This document shows, in pieces, positions 1-9,465 of a DNA stretch of 64,000 bases. Made by a program: the position numbers and the translations under genes. Origin of the DNA: Tridacna crocea. Lineage: Eukaryota > Mollusca > Bivalvia > Cardiida > Cardiidae. The DNA lies in contig OX031065.1 in assembly GCA_943736015.1 (NCBI GenBank), forward strand, positions 17,746,427 to 17,810,426, read 5' to 3'. Position 1 is the stretch's first letter, and the number at the start of each line of letters is the position of its first letter. The notes under the pieces were generated by a model. The model was given only the letters and a program-made list of their open reading frames with translations. It searched no databases and was not told the DNA's origin.

Positions 1-1094
1 CCAGACATAGATTTATTTTGGGGATGTGAGGAAGTAGGTTTTGGTTTAGCAATAAAAGAAACTTTATGTGTAAGGTAGTAATTATCAGCCAGACGAGCTG
101 CTTCTTCTAAAGTTTCAACTTGTTTTTCGTCTAAGAATGTCTTAACATCAAATTGAATACAACGTTTGAATTCCTCAACTAACATAAGTTGTCTTAGTTT
201 ATCATAATTTTGGTCTATTTTCTTAGAACAGCACCATCTTTCAAATAACTGTTCTTTGTTTCTAGCAAATTCAACATGAGTCTGGTTAGAATCTTTTTTA
301 CAATTTCTAAATTTTTGTCTATATGCTTCTGGGACCAGCTCATAACCTTTGAGAATAAGTTCTTTAACAGTCTCATAATGATGACATTGTTCAACGCCTA
401 GTTGTGTATAAATTTCACGAGCTTTGCCTATCAAAACACTTTGCAGAAGCAAAGTCCAGTGCTCTTTTGGCCAATTTAAGTTTTCTGCAATTTTTTCAAA
501 GTGTAGGAAGTATTTATCAACTTCTTTTTCTTGAAATGGAGGAACAAGCCTAATATGTTTTGTAACATCGAAATTGTATTCAATCTTTTGCTTGGGCTGA
601 TTTGCTCTTTCTTGCATTTCTATTTCCCTCATTCTTAATTGAAATTCTCTCTCCTTCTCTCTCTCTTCTCTTTCCCGTTCTCTTTCCTTCTCTCTCTCTT
701 CCCTTTCCCTTTCTCTTTCCTTCTCTCTCTCTTCCCTTTCTCTTTCTTCTCTCTCCCTTTCTCTTTCCCTTTCTCTTTCCTTCTCCCTCTCTTTCCATTC
801 TCTTTCTTTCTCTCTTTCCTGAATTTCTAATTGTCTGATCTGAAATTTTAATTCAAGTTCTTTCGAACTTGAAACTGACTGAACGTCAACTATCAGGGAA
901 AGAGCATCTTCATTAAAAATTTCCTCATCAACAAAATATTGTACCAAAATGTTCTTAATTTCATGTTTACGCATTGAAGATTTTATTTCAGACAATTTAT
1001 AGTGCTTAGCAAGAGTAAGCAAATCAGTCTTTTTACCTAAATTCAATAGCTCCACAGACGGTTCAGCCTTAAATTTATCGAAGTCAAAAGACAT
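1..1094 (-). CDS. Gag polyprotein of an LTR retrotransposon (partial, runs off window)
   Basis: The reading frame is open from the ATG at 1094 to the window edge (364 codons). Residues 1-90 form a polar N-terminal region with the start MSFDFDKF. Residues about 90-150 are an almost pure Arg/Glu/Lys stretch, presumably a long charged helix or coiled coil. Residues about 170-345 have SCAN/Gag-like features, including 'LVPPFQEKEVDKYF', 'NWPKEHWTLLLQ', 'LVEEFKRCI' and 'EEAARLADNY'. SCAN domains are known to derive from Gag capsid regions of Gypsy-type elements. The ATG lies 130 bp downstream of a primer binding site and LTR, as expected for Gag, which would form the particle that packages the element RNA. 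Protease, reverse transcriptase and integrase would lie beyond the window. No stop or frameshift was seen, so the element may be young. Confidence 0.85.
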   Translation of the reverse strand, partial: MSFDFDKFKAEPSVELLNLGKKTDLLTLAKHYKLSEIKSSMRKHEIKNILVQYFVDEEIFNEDALSLIVDVQSVSSSKELELKFQIRQLEIQEREKEREWKEREKEREREREREREEREREEREKEREREREEREKEREREREEREKEREFQLRMREIEMQERANQPKQKIEYNFDVTKHIRLVPPFQEKEVDKYFLHFEKIAENLNWPKEHWTLLLQSVLIGKAREIYTQLGVEQCHHYETVKELILKGYELVPEAYRQKFRNCKKDSNQTHVEFARNKEQLFERWCCSKKIDQNYDKLRQLMLVEEFKRCIQFDVKTFLDEKQVETLEEAARLADNYYLTHKVSFIAKPKPTSSHPQNKSMS

Positions 1095-1223
1095 GTTTGT
1101 TTGTTGCTGGATTCAGGTACAAAATTGTATTATAATTACTGATTAGTAGACGAATGCGTTAGTCTTATTTTCCAATCGATGGTTAATCCCAAAAGGAAAA
1201 CGAATGCGTTAGTCTATTTTCCA
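1095..1223 (-). other. Retrotransposon 5' leader with a short internal duplication
   Basis: This is the untranslated leader between primer binding site and gag. A ~25-bp segment (plus strand 'cgaatgcgttagtct' plus 'attttccaat') occurs twice, at about 1151-1176 and 1201-1224. The second copy abuts the primer binding site. Possible roles in packaging or dimerisation are speculation. Confidence 0.6.
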
Positions 1224-1241
1224 ATCCCGGACGAGCCCCCA
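1224..1241 (-). promoter_or_regulatory. Primer binding site complementary to tRNA-Pro
   Basis: Read on the minus strand, the 18 bases TGGGGGCTCGTCCGGGAT match the tRNA-Pro primer site known from murine leukaemia viruses. The site begins five bases after the LTR end and precedes the gag ATG. It would prime minus-strand DNA synthesis. Confidence 0.9.
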
Positions 1242-1246
1242 ATTTC

Positions 1247-1839
1247 TGTTACGAGTCAGGCGTAACTAGAAAGTAGAAGCCAGCAACAAACGATAACAAT
1301 TAACAGAATTTATTAACAAAAATATCAAATAAACAGTGACAATATTACAGTAGTACAAAACAATACCTTAGACGTTAAATTCAAAAGACAAATTATTCCA
1401 GTCTTAATTCCAGTCTGATCCTGATCCAAACTGAATGTAATCCAAGCACACGAAGTAATCCTCACTTTAGTCTAGTCTGATCCGAATCCAAACTGAATAT
1501 AATCCAAGCACTAATTATAGGACACAAACACAAGATAATCCCCACTGTAGTCTGGCAATCATGTATTAACTAGTGAACACTGAGATGTAAAAAGCTTTTC
1601 CTTTTATAATAACAGGGAAACTTCCAGAAAATTCATGTTAAAATCAGTTGCATAATTTCTAGTAATCAGATTGTAAAAAGGCCTGGAAACTTCCAGCACA
1701 ATATTCCACAAGAGAGAATCCAGTTCTAAAAATAGCAACAGGGGAAAACCATTCAAAAATAGATACACACATGAACAAAGCTAGGAATAACTGGGTATGT
1801 ACATAACAACATGTAAAACTGTTAATCAGTAACATAACA
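1247..1839 (-). mobile_element. 5' LTR of Gypsy-like retrotransposon
   Basis: On the minus strand the LTR starts TGTTATGTTACTG and ends CTCGTAACA, so it has the TG...CA ends and a TGTTA/TAACA terminal inverted repeat. The 3' end lies next to the tRNA-Pro primer site. A TATA box (TATAAAAG) lies at 1601-1608 and a polyadenylation signal AATAAA at 1309-1314, both on the minus strand and in the right order. The outer boundary at 1839 is inferred from the TGTTA terminus. The second LTR is outside the window, so neither target duplication nor LTR identity can be checked. Confidence 0.75.
1601..1608 (-). promoter_or_regulatory. TATA box of the LTR
   Basis: TATAAAAG on the minus strand in the middle of the LTR, upstream of the AATAAA at 1309-1314. 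It would place the RNA start near 1570. Confidence 0.5.
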
Positions 1840-1929
1840 TGTTTTCCTCGGTTTGACAAGATTCTTGTCATTTGCCCATTTCAGAGATGTATGTTGAGAG
1901 TAATGAACGATAACTCTGCTCAGAGATTG

Positions 1930-2225
1930 CTATTTAATTTGGACATTCTGGGTACAGAACTGGACTACTTCTCTACACGACAATCGATACTTTTAATTAC
2001 GACCTAAAATAAAAGTTTACTCAATAAAATGCTACCTAGTGCGTTTCATTCAGCTATGATCAGCTAGCATGTAACCTATGCTCTATCCATTTATTAAAAC
2101 AGCCCCTACAGGTTTGGGTTATACTTCCGATGTAAGCCCTACTTTTCCCTAGTGTATGGGGGATTGGTGATGCATAATAGCAGACCGGTCGAATCTTCGA
2201 AGAATATATGTGATGACAACGATTT
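1930..2225 (+). repeat. Dispersed repeat, partner of 26412-26730
   Basis: The segment starting 'atttaatttggacattctgg' aligns in the same orientation with the start of the 26412-26730 copy over ~140 bp. Similarity returns at the end around 'cgaatcttcgaagaat'. The middles are diverged. At 26.4 kb the copy looks like an insertion into one palindrome arm. The class is not recognised. Confidence 0.6.
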
Positions 2226-2383
2226 TAACCAATGCAATCTCAGGCGGCAGCTTCCAGGTGAAATATTTGTCATGAAACCATGAGAATGACTCTACAGTTT
2301 GATAAAATATCGACGAAATTAGTTTATTTGGCTTACAATAAGTACATGGGTATCTTTAAGTACATGTATGGCATAGCTGTTTA

Positions 2384-2620
2384 CTCTTTACCACGTGACA
2401 ATAATTCAGACTTGTCCGAGTTGAAAACCTTTGCAGAAGACAAATTAAACTGTATCTCTAATCAGACGCATATGAAACACTGTGTCTCAGCTCTAATAAT
2501 GGTACTTGTCTGTATAATAGTACAAAATATTGTGGGAAAAGGTGAAAATGCTGGTTACTATCATTTTCTGCTTTTCCCACAATGTTTTCAAATGCTGTCT
2601 CTGCCAGGGTCATTAAGCCT
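2384..2620 (+). mobile_element. MITE-A copy 1 (piggyBac-like non-autonomous element)
   Basis: Family structure: TTAA target, ends resembling CYCTTTACCA, a body with 'GACTTGTCCGAGTTGAAA'-type sequence, a central hairpin, then an inverted terminus. Here the left end reads 'ctctttaccacgtgac'. The hairpin 'gtgggaaaaggtgaaaatg' pairs with 'cattttctgcttttcccac'. The right terminus is eroded. An overlapping 133-codon open frame is only a shadow of the repeat. Confidence 0.65.
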
Positions 2621-2695
2621 ATGGACAATGCGCCTAAGGGCCCAACTGTTGTTTTATATGTACGTCCTTACAGAAGTCTAATGGTTTTATATCAG

Positions 2696-3226
2696 CCGAG
2701 CCCCGGTAATTCAGTCGGTAGCAAACATGACTTAACGCATTACCAAACAACAAAATTTTAGACTGATCCAAATTGAAAGCACGTGCTGACGACAAAATAA
2801 ACGTAACTCAAAATTTGAAATTAGTTTTCAGCAGGGTAGAGAACATTGTGGGAAAAGGAGGAAATGCTGGTTACCGGCATTTTCTCCTTTTCTCACAATG
2901 TTTTCAAAGGGCTTCTTTCTCAGGGTCGTAAAAACCAGGGATTGTTTGGTAAAGAGTTAAGAGCAAAGGGTCCTGGTTCGATCTCCGGCTCGGCCAGTTT
3001 CTTTCTGAGGATTGATGATAGTCATTGCAACAGGATTCATTCCTCTCTCACTGCTGACGATTGTTTCGACGATCGTTATGAGTGAAAGTGGGAATGCAGG
3101 ATGTAGCTTTGATAGAATATAATGTGGAGTACTAGTAAAAGAAACTCTAGGATGGACGGATCCACATGTGCACTGGCAGCCGCAGTATGTAACTAAAATA
3201 ATGCAGAAAACGGCGTTAAACATCAT
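2696..3226 (+). mobile_element. tRNA-derived SINE, split by MITE-A copy 2
   Basis: The head begins GCCGAGCC (2696-2703) and its exact complement GGCTCGGC lies at 2987-2994, giving an acceptor-stem-like pair. The A-box-like 'taattcagtcgg' is at 2707-2718 and the B box 'ggttcgatctc' at 2975-2985. With the MITE removed, the head resembles tRNA-Lys, including an anticodon-loop region containing TTAA. The tail has 'cggcgttaaacatc' at 3211-3224, typical of molluscan SINE tails. It is not a functional tRNA gene because it continues into a SINE body and is interrupted. Confidence 0.7.
2736..2956 (+). mobile_element. MITE-A copy 2, full length, TTAA duplication inside a SINE
   Basis: TTAA at 2732-2735 and 2957-2960 flank inverted ends 'cgcattaccaaaca' and 'tgtttggtaaagag'. 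The central hairpin around 2848-2900 has 'gaaatgctggttaccggcat' at its centre. The host SINE is continuous on both sides, which makes this a clean nested insertion. TTAA targets and CCC/CYC ends are known features of the piggyBac superfamily; the assignment is inference because no transposase is present. Confidence 0.8.
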
Positions 3227-3334
3227 GAAATTAATCATAGGCCAATGTTTTAATAGTGTTCCCTACCAGGCGAAACACCTTACAACTCTGCTCATCACCT
3301 CTTCAATAAGCTTTTTGATATGATAGTAAAAAGT

Positions 3335-3540
3335 AAGGTTAACCCTTTACCAAACAATTCCTAGTTTTTACGACTCTGAAATAGAAGCCTTTTGAAAACT
3401 TTGTGGGAAAAGGAGAAAATGCTGGTAACAAACTCTGCTGGAAACAAATTTCAAATTTTGAGATACGTTTATTTTGTCCCCTGCAAGTGCTTTCAATTTG
3501 GACTAGTCTTAAAATTTTGACGTTTGGTAAAGGGTTAATA
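3335..3540 (-). mobile_element. MITE-A copy 3 (reverse orientation)
   Basis: Bounded by 'ttaaccctttaccaaacaat' and 'gtttggtaaagggttaat', with TTAA at both ends. Only the first half of the central hairpin is kept ('gtgggaaaaggagaaaatg'); the complementary half is lost. The CCC terminus here is the best match to piggyBac ends. Confidence 0.75.
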
Positions 3541-3586
3541 CATTTAATAATTCAGGTATTTTGTAGAGTTTTCTTCACCTTTATTA

Positions 3587-3855
3587 TATGGAGTGCAACA
3601 CACGAAAAGGGTCATTCGGACATCTGCGTAAAGTGTCGTCTCGGATCAGCCTGCGCAGTCCGCGCAGGCTAATCCGAGACGGCACTTTCCGTTTTAATGC
3701 CATTTTCTGTTTTGCGCATGTCTACTGTAGCACAAAATCTAATGTAGTCGTAAAGTGCCGTCTCGGATTAGCCTGCGCGGACTGCGCAGGCTGATCCGAG
3801 ACGACACTTTACGCAGATGTCCGAATGTCCCTTTTCGTGTGTTGCACACCATATA
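3587..3855. mobile_element. Foldback element with nested palindromes
   Basis: Two ~103-bp arms (3587-3688 and 3752-3855) are near-perfect inverted copies around a 63-bp spacer. Each arm contains its own palindrome built on 'gcctgcgcagtccgcgcagg', so the DNA can fold at two levels. The GC-rich core stands out from AT-rich surroundings. Open frames across it are by-products of the symmetry. I recall similar cores as abundant repeats in bivalve genomes. Confidence 0.85.
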
Positions 3856-4103
3856 CAGCTTTCTTGTATATCACGGTGACCTGTACTCCAGTCCATACAT
3901 TCTTGGTTTTGTAATACGAGGTTATTCAACATGCTTGGGTACAATACTGAATTCTTTTGGATGAGTACATTGCAGAACCAGTCTATATTTTGGACGAATA
4001 ATTAAAAATGGAATAATAAAAAAAAAAAAGAAATGAAAAGAGGGTTTTGAAGTTGCTTTTTTACAACGCACTTCGATAGACTACTCTTCCAGTCCAATGT
4101 CGA

Positions 4104-4247
4104 TATTCGGGACTCTTGCCTTCGGTTTTGAAAAAATCTGTATTGGACTCTTGCCTCGTTCTGAAAAATCTGTATTGGACTCTTGCCTCGTTCTGAAAAA
4201 TGCGTATTGGACTCTTTCCTCGTTCTGAAAAATCCGTATTGGACTCC
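4104..4247 (+). repeat. 32-bp tandem repeat
   Basis: 'tattggactc' recurs at 4141, 4173, 4205 and 4237, an exact 32-bp spacing, with 'ctcgttctgaaaaatc' between. A diverged unit lies at 4104. Confidence 0.85.
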
Positions 4248-5710
4248 AGAGCGTCAAATATAGGCCAAGATATTCTGTACTCACGTGGTAGTATTAAAGC
4301 GATTTCATTGGACGTTAGATTGTAGGTGTGAAATAATAATACTTATCGATACCTGACTCATATACAGAGAACGGAGTTTACTGTTATTCATATTATCGAT
4401 AAAATTTAGGAATGTAGGCCCAAATCAGGAATTCAAGTCACAACCACTGAATTACGAGCTGTAGATTATTGATTGATTGATTGTATGGTGTTTTGCGCAG
4501 CTTTCAAGATTATTTCGGTCATATCATGGCAACAGCTTACACGTGTATTTCCTGTGTTTCACCAGTAATAAGCTAGGGCTTTAATGCATTTTGTCAAAGG
4601 ACACTGCCGGTAAAAACACGGTGGGTCCAGTTATACACGAACACGGAGCCTCGAAGTTAAGAGTTCTACACCTTACAACTGATCCACGCAGGACCCTTTA
4701 TGAGCAGTAAGCAGCAATCGGTAATAAAATTTACGGTCTTATTGTGGCGCCTCATGAGCCGCTGCACTATGTTTTTATTCGCTTTTGAAAAGGACCTATG
4801 GAGGCAGCTATATTGTTTATTCGGCTTCAAGTCATTTCATAACTAGGTTATTTCGCTCCTAGGCCATTTCGTACAATGTTTGGTCTTTTCGTATTCGCCT
4901 ACACTCTGTATTTTGGTCATTTTGTACTCACTTCGATCATTTCGTACTCACTTGGTCATTTTATACCCTATTTTTAATATCAATTTGGTAATTTGGACCT
5001 AGTTTTAATTATATTTTCTTGGGTTGTTTCTAAAATGACAACGGCTTTTGTGCATAGCTCCAATTGAATTTATGTTAAATTTCGCCGAAGAATGGATATG
5101 ATTGTGTCTAACCATACTTGTTTAGGACTTCTCTGTTCATTTCTTACCTACCTCTGCACAAATTTACTTTGGTTAATTGATTACTGCTGTAATGCGTCTT
5201 ATTTCAGAACAACTGATTTGCGGTGCCATTGATGTTATGAATCAATATTTTCTTGTTGGTTGTTTGATCGCTGACGGTTTACTCTTTCTGAACAAAGGAA
5301 AATGATCACACCAGGTCCTCTTTCTTTTACACCATTGTTACGTATGCCTCACAAGTTAATCACTTTCGATCGTTCTTTCCCTCCTTAATTACCATATTCT
5401 TCTTCTTCTTCTTCTTCTTCCACAAGAAAAGGTACCATTCATTGCAAAGAGAAACCGCCCTTCTCCCTTTATAGCAGAAATTCTATTTTCCTTGTCAGTT
5501 TCGCATGTCTATCACAAAATAACCTGTGCAGTATGCTAAAAGGCTTTTTTAGAAAATAATTAATGTGAACGGGATAAGAAAACACGTAATCTAAACATTA
5601 TTAGCTAGCGTGACTGGTTTTACCAGTATCATCTAACGAATTTTCGAATTTGCATTTTGTTTCGTATATTGATAACCACACTGTCGAAATTGGTCTGATC
5701 TTATCTGGAA
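4248..5710. other. No gene seen
   Basis: AT-rich sequence without a convincing exon. Short degenerate direct repeats of 'ggtcatttcgtactc' type lie at about 4855-4975, and a (TTC)n run at 5397-5421. Confidence 0.5.
5397..5421 (+). repeat. (TTC)n microsatellite
   Basis: Eight consecutive TTC units. Confidence 0.9.
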
Positions 5711-5713
5711 GGG

Positions 5714-5925
5714 TTTAATTCTTTACCTGACGGCTAAATTTTAGAGTTGTCCGAATTGAGAACATTTGCACACAGCACTTATAGTGCGACTAATTCGACT
5801 GCTGTCTCAGGTTGGAAAATATTGTGGGGAAAGGAGAAAATGCTGGTTACCAGCATTTTCTCCTTTCCCCACATTATTTTCCAAAGTTTTCTTATTCATT
5901 GTCGTCAAATTTCGAGTCTGTTCGG
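5714..5925 (+). mobile_element. MITE-A copy 4
   Basis: Left end 'ttctttacctgacggctaaa' and an unusually perfect central hairpin (about 5822-5871): 'gtggggaaaggagaaaatgc' pairs with its complement around GGTTACC. The right terminus is eroded. Confidence 0.7.
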
Positions 5926-6102
5926 TAGCGCAAACGGTATTGTGGTCTCATGTCTTTAGCATGTGGTCTCATGTCATAACGAGGACAAGGCTAAAACTGC
6001 AAATAAGGAGGGCTGTTCTAAACATTCTGAGGAAGAATTTCACTCCGCTGCAAAAAAGAAAAGGTAATAAGATTATGTACAGGTATGCTAGTACATAGAG
6101 GA

Positions 6103-6254
6103 TAATCAACTGGTTATTTTTGATATGAAAAATATCTCACGAGGATGCGTTGTTAGGCGTTGAAAAAACGAGTGCGCAGCACGAGTTTTTTTAACGCCTT
6201 ACGACGCGTCCGAGTGAGATATTTTTCATATCAAAAATAACCAGTTGATTATTC
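6103..6254. mobile_element. Foldback element, ~150 bp
   Basis: Arms of at least 40 bp ('ataatcaactggttattttt' at the left and its complement ending at 6251) face each other. The inner part 'cgagtgcgcagcacgag' continues the symmetry, so nearly the whole element is one hairpin. Confidence 0.85.
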
Positions 6255-7333
6255 TATTTATTATATACTTTATTAACATTATTATTTGTAATTTTGCGTT
6301 TGAAAGTCGAAAAAAATGTAGTCGAAAAAAAAGTACTTCCCAAATTACGGCAGGAAGTGAAAGTGAAAGTTGATAACGTCACTAGTGATGATATCAAAAT
6401 TTATTACACTGGGAAATTCCAGGATTTCACTGCTGGGTATATAATAAATAAATTTAGTTCCAGCTGGGTAAAGCCAGACAACACATTACCGGTAGCATAA
6501 TTGGCCGATTATCATAAGCATTCTGGCAAAAGTTCATTTCTTTCAGGAATGGCTACGAACTCAGACTCTCCAGACTTTCTTTTCTTCAATGTCTCTCATT
6601 CGGTAAAATGAGAGTAAATGACACTAATCATTAATCTTTTTTGTTTCAGATGGGGTATGTAAACGACTCTAGTGGTACACGTGTTTATAATTTTGACCTG
6701 ACGCAATTTTCTCTAGACCAAGATTCATTTTAAATAACACATCTTAAACTTCTTTTCATTCTTTGGAGCTATAGATGTTTCTAATTTATTGATTTAAACA
6801 CATTTCTATTTTTGGCTAAAATAAGTAAATGGGTATCTTCAAATTACGACATTCAGTCACTTACAGACAAACAAAAGTAAACTAACATAACACAAATTGG
6901 GTTTTATGTTCAGTAATTCATTATATGTACTTGTACATGGAATTTACTCTTTCATTTTAATTATCGTTTATTGTATCTATTAACTCTTGTCTACAAGAAC
7001 AGCAATGCTAGGAAAGTATGCGTGTTGTATCATATTTGTATTGTTGAATGATCAGTTTCATTATTTCACCACAAATAGCGGGATAACATTACAAAAAAAA
7101 CATCTACTTTTTGAATGTCACCACTGCTGTGAAATAAAACGTTATTTAAATGTCAAACCACAAAAAAATGATCTGCATATCTATTATATATGAAGATCTT
7201 TGAAGAAAATAAAGTTCTGCGCTACAACAAAGTATTAAGACTGTAAAGTTTATCATTCCAAAATCGTTTGAGCAATTCCAACATATAAATGGCTTCAACA
7301 TTGTCCAGGAGCTAGACTGGATAGTTGATAGCT
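6255..7333. other. Intergenic or 3' UTR side of the ninjurin-like gene; no other gene seen
   Basis: AT-rich. A 68-codon open frame at 6294-6500 has no recognised features. The part nearest 7333 is expected to be 3' UTR of the minus-strand exon; a minus-strand AATAAA occurs at about 6967-6972. Confidence 0.4.
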
Positions 7334-7729
7334 CTAATCTTTGGGGATAGGTACAGTCGCTCCTACAACACCACTGACAACCTGCAGCGCCATTATGACG
7401 GTTGTGAGAATGAAACAGAGGGCAAACAAAATTTTTCCAGTTCCTTTGCAACAGTTACAACAATGGCAGCGGTTGATCTCACAGCAGTCATTATCCGGGT
7501 CTTCTTTTTTCTTGTTACGGAGGTAAAGGAAATTCCAGATGGCGAAAATCATGAAGAGTACTTGGCAGACGAGAGATATTCCCAGTAAAGACAGAAAGGC
7601 GATGGTTTTGGGTCGCAGTTTGCCATCTTCCCCGTCTAAGTCGATCTTTCTTGTTATGTCAGAGACTGTGTTCCCAATGAGGCCAAAGTTGATACATTGA
7701 CCCGCCAGTGACGCCAGCTCTACATGGCC
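7334..7729 (-). CDS. Ninjurin-like membrane protein, 3'-terminal coding exon
   Basis: Read on the minus strand, CCCTAG at 7735-7730 is a splice acceptor, followed by 131 in-frame codons and a stop at 7334. Order: an amphipathic helix region (HVELASLAGQCINF...), a first hydrophobic segment (KTIAFLSLLGISLVCQVLFM), a cytosolic loop, and a second hydrophobic segment (ILFALCFILTTVIMALQVV). This order, spacing and wording match ninjurins, whose N-terminal helices and two membrane helices oligomerise to rupture the plasma membrane during lytic death (known for NINJ1). The loop carries seven cysteines in thirteen residues (CCEINRCHCCNCC), not typical of vertebrate ninjurins and possibly palmitoylated. 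Upstream exons should lie at higher coordinates; I could not place them. A different small two-span protein family is the main alternative. Confidence 0.65.
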   Translation of the reverse strand, partial: GHVELASLAGQCINFGLIGNTVSDITRKIDLDGEDGKLRPKTIAFLSLLGISLVCQVLFMIFAIWNFLYLRNKKKEDPDNDCCEINRCHCCNCCKGTGKILFALCFILTTVIMALQVVSGVVGATVPIPKD

Positions 7730-8797
7730 CTAGGGACAAAATAATAGCGATAAATTATATATGCATTGATAGAAATAGTTCAACCATGAACATTTTGGTT
7801 AAAACCTTGATTATATGGTATGGAATACAGATATATCGATATGTGATTGTTTTCTTTAGAATCATGTTTAACTTCTGTTTACCCATCCATTTTACTAGCA
7901 CATTAGGTTGCGAAGTCCCTTTAAGTTTTTCCTATACAATTTTGTGATTTAACTGCCCTGGGGGAAATGCCTTTAAAAAATTGTGGAAAAAAATGCTTGT
8001 AACAAACGTTATGTCATTTTTCCCACTTCGCTTACTATCCTTTAACAAACGAATTCAATCATTTGAGTTGCACTTGATAATACGAGGGATATCGCAGAAT
8101 TACACTGACTTTTGCCATAACGTTTTATGGCATTTGTCGAACACAATGCCACTATGAGATCGATAACAAAATTGAATTCTGAAAACTGAAGGAAATAAAC
8201 CCAATTAAAATCAATTTTTCTAGACAAATGAGTTTTTTTAACAGCACTAAAATATATAATTTGAAATGGCGTATTGAAATAAACTGCAAAAGGCCATTGA
8301 TGATGGAAATACTTTTTTTCGGACTGAAAATAGCTTCATCGCTTCAAAGCCTTCTATTGCGGCAGTGATATGCACAAATTTTGTCTTCTGACCGCTTTGT
8401 TTCCGGGATTGTTCGTTCCAAAACCAGTTCGTCACTGGGTTTCTTCGTACCACGATTGCACGCTGCTCATTTGATTGTACATGAATATTTACAGGTAGAA
8501 AACTTTGTTGTACTGTTGGGAATAGATCCTGACGGCCAAAGATATCTCAAAGTCATAGTAATCAGGTATAAACTTTTATGAATTAAACATATTTGTATGG
8601 TTTCTCTCTCTACCCACCATGCATCATTCCGTCAAGGGACGTTACTGCTGAACCATCTTGAAAGATCAAAGGGAGACCACCAGTACACAAATAAAGCAAA
8701 CTTAGGCACCAGTAATCTTCCTTTAACCAAAGAAACGTATTAATTTGCTTAGAAGATTGATTTTCAAAGTAATATTTAAATAATATTTCCTTTTTTT
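7730..8797. other. Probable intron of the ninjurin-like gene; no exon recognised
   Basis: AT-rich. A weak MITE-A-like scrap lies near 7960-8045 ('attgtggaaaaaaatgcttg'). No further exon identified. Confidence 0.4.
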
Positions 8798-9180
8798 AGC
8801 TCACCTGAGCTGCTCAGGTGAGATATTGTGATCGGTTATTGTCCGACGTCCATCTGTCCGTCTGTCCACAATTCATTTAAACATCCTCTCCTCCTAAAGT
8901 AACGACCCCGAAGCAGGGTCAGTTTTGACCCAGAGGCATCATATGAACAAACTTGGTAGAGGTCCAGTAGGAGATGCTAGATGTCAAATGTCAAAGCTCC
9001 ATGCCTTCCACTTTCAGAGGAGAAGAATTTCAAAGTTTTCCTATTTTGTTCCTATGTTCGAACTTGTGACCCCTGGAACGGAGCCAGTTTTTACCCCAGC
9101 GGCATCGTATGGACAAAATTAGTTGAGGTCCACTAGGAGATACTGTACACCAAATGTAGCTCAAAGCTCCTCGCCGTCTT
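8798..9180 (+). repeat. Molluscan 'GCTCACCTGAGC' repeat
   Basis: Starts with hairpin 'ctcacctgagctgctcaggt' (8800-8819), then 'gtccgacgtccatctgtccg', then two related ~130-bp units sharing 'gtccactaggaga' and 'caaagctcc'. I recall this layout as common in bivalve genomes. Confidence 0.7.
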
Positions 9181-9199
9181 TTTTTAATTGACAAATAAT

Positions 9200-9465
9200 G
9201 CCCACTCGGGTGGCTCAGTGGTGAGCGTGTCAGACTCATGACCTGGTGGTTGTAAGTTCGATACCCGGTTGAGGCAAACTTTGTTTCCGGCGTATTTTCG
9301 CCTCTCACCTCTGCTGAAGCATATGAGAAAAGTAGTCGGTGGCTTTGAAAAGAAAGCTGTGTAAGAACCGGTATGAGAAGCCAGGAAACACATGTGCGTC
9401 ACCGACCGCCATGATATGACCTTAGCTGTTAAAGTGGCGTTAAACCCAAATACAACCAACTAACC
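9200..9465 (+). mobile_element. tRNA-derived SINE
   Basis: A box 'tggctcagtgg' at 9211-9221 and B box 'agttcgataccc' near 9255 are spaced as in a pol III promoter. The tail includes 'gtggcgttaaacccaaat', the same tail type as the SINE ending near 3226. Minus-strand open frames here are shadows. Confidence 0.8.

Noticed and set aside
602-838. Open frames on the plus strand opposite the retrotransposon Gag
   Set aside because: They are the complement of the Arg/Glu codon run; the minus-strand frame is continuous with the Gag start and SCAN-like region.
1224-1839. Endogenous gammaretrovirus because of the tRNA-Pro primer site
   Set aside because: The Gag is SCAN/Gypsy-like and no envelope gene is visible; a primer site alone does not define the family.
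2696-2994. Functional tRNA gene
   Set aside because: It only looks like a tRNA after removing the inserted MITE, and it continues into a SINE body and tail.
3588-3964. Open frames over the foldback
   Set aside because: They arise from the symmetric GC-rich repeat and change frame between arms.
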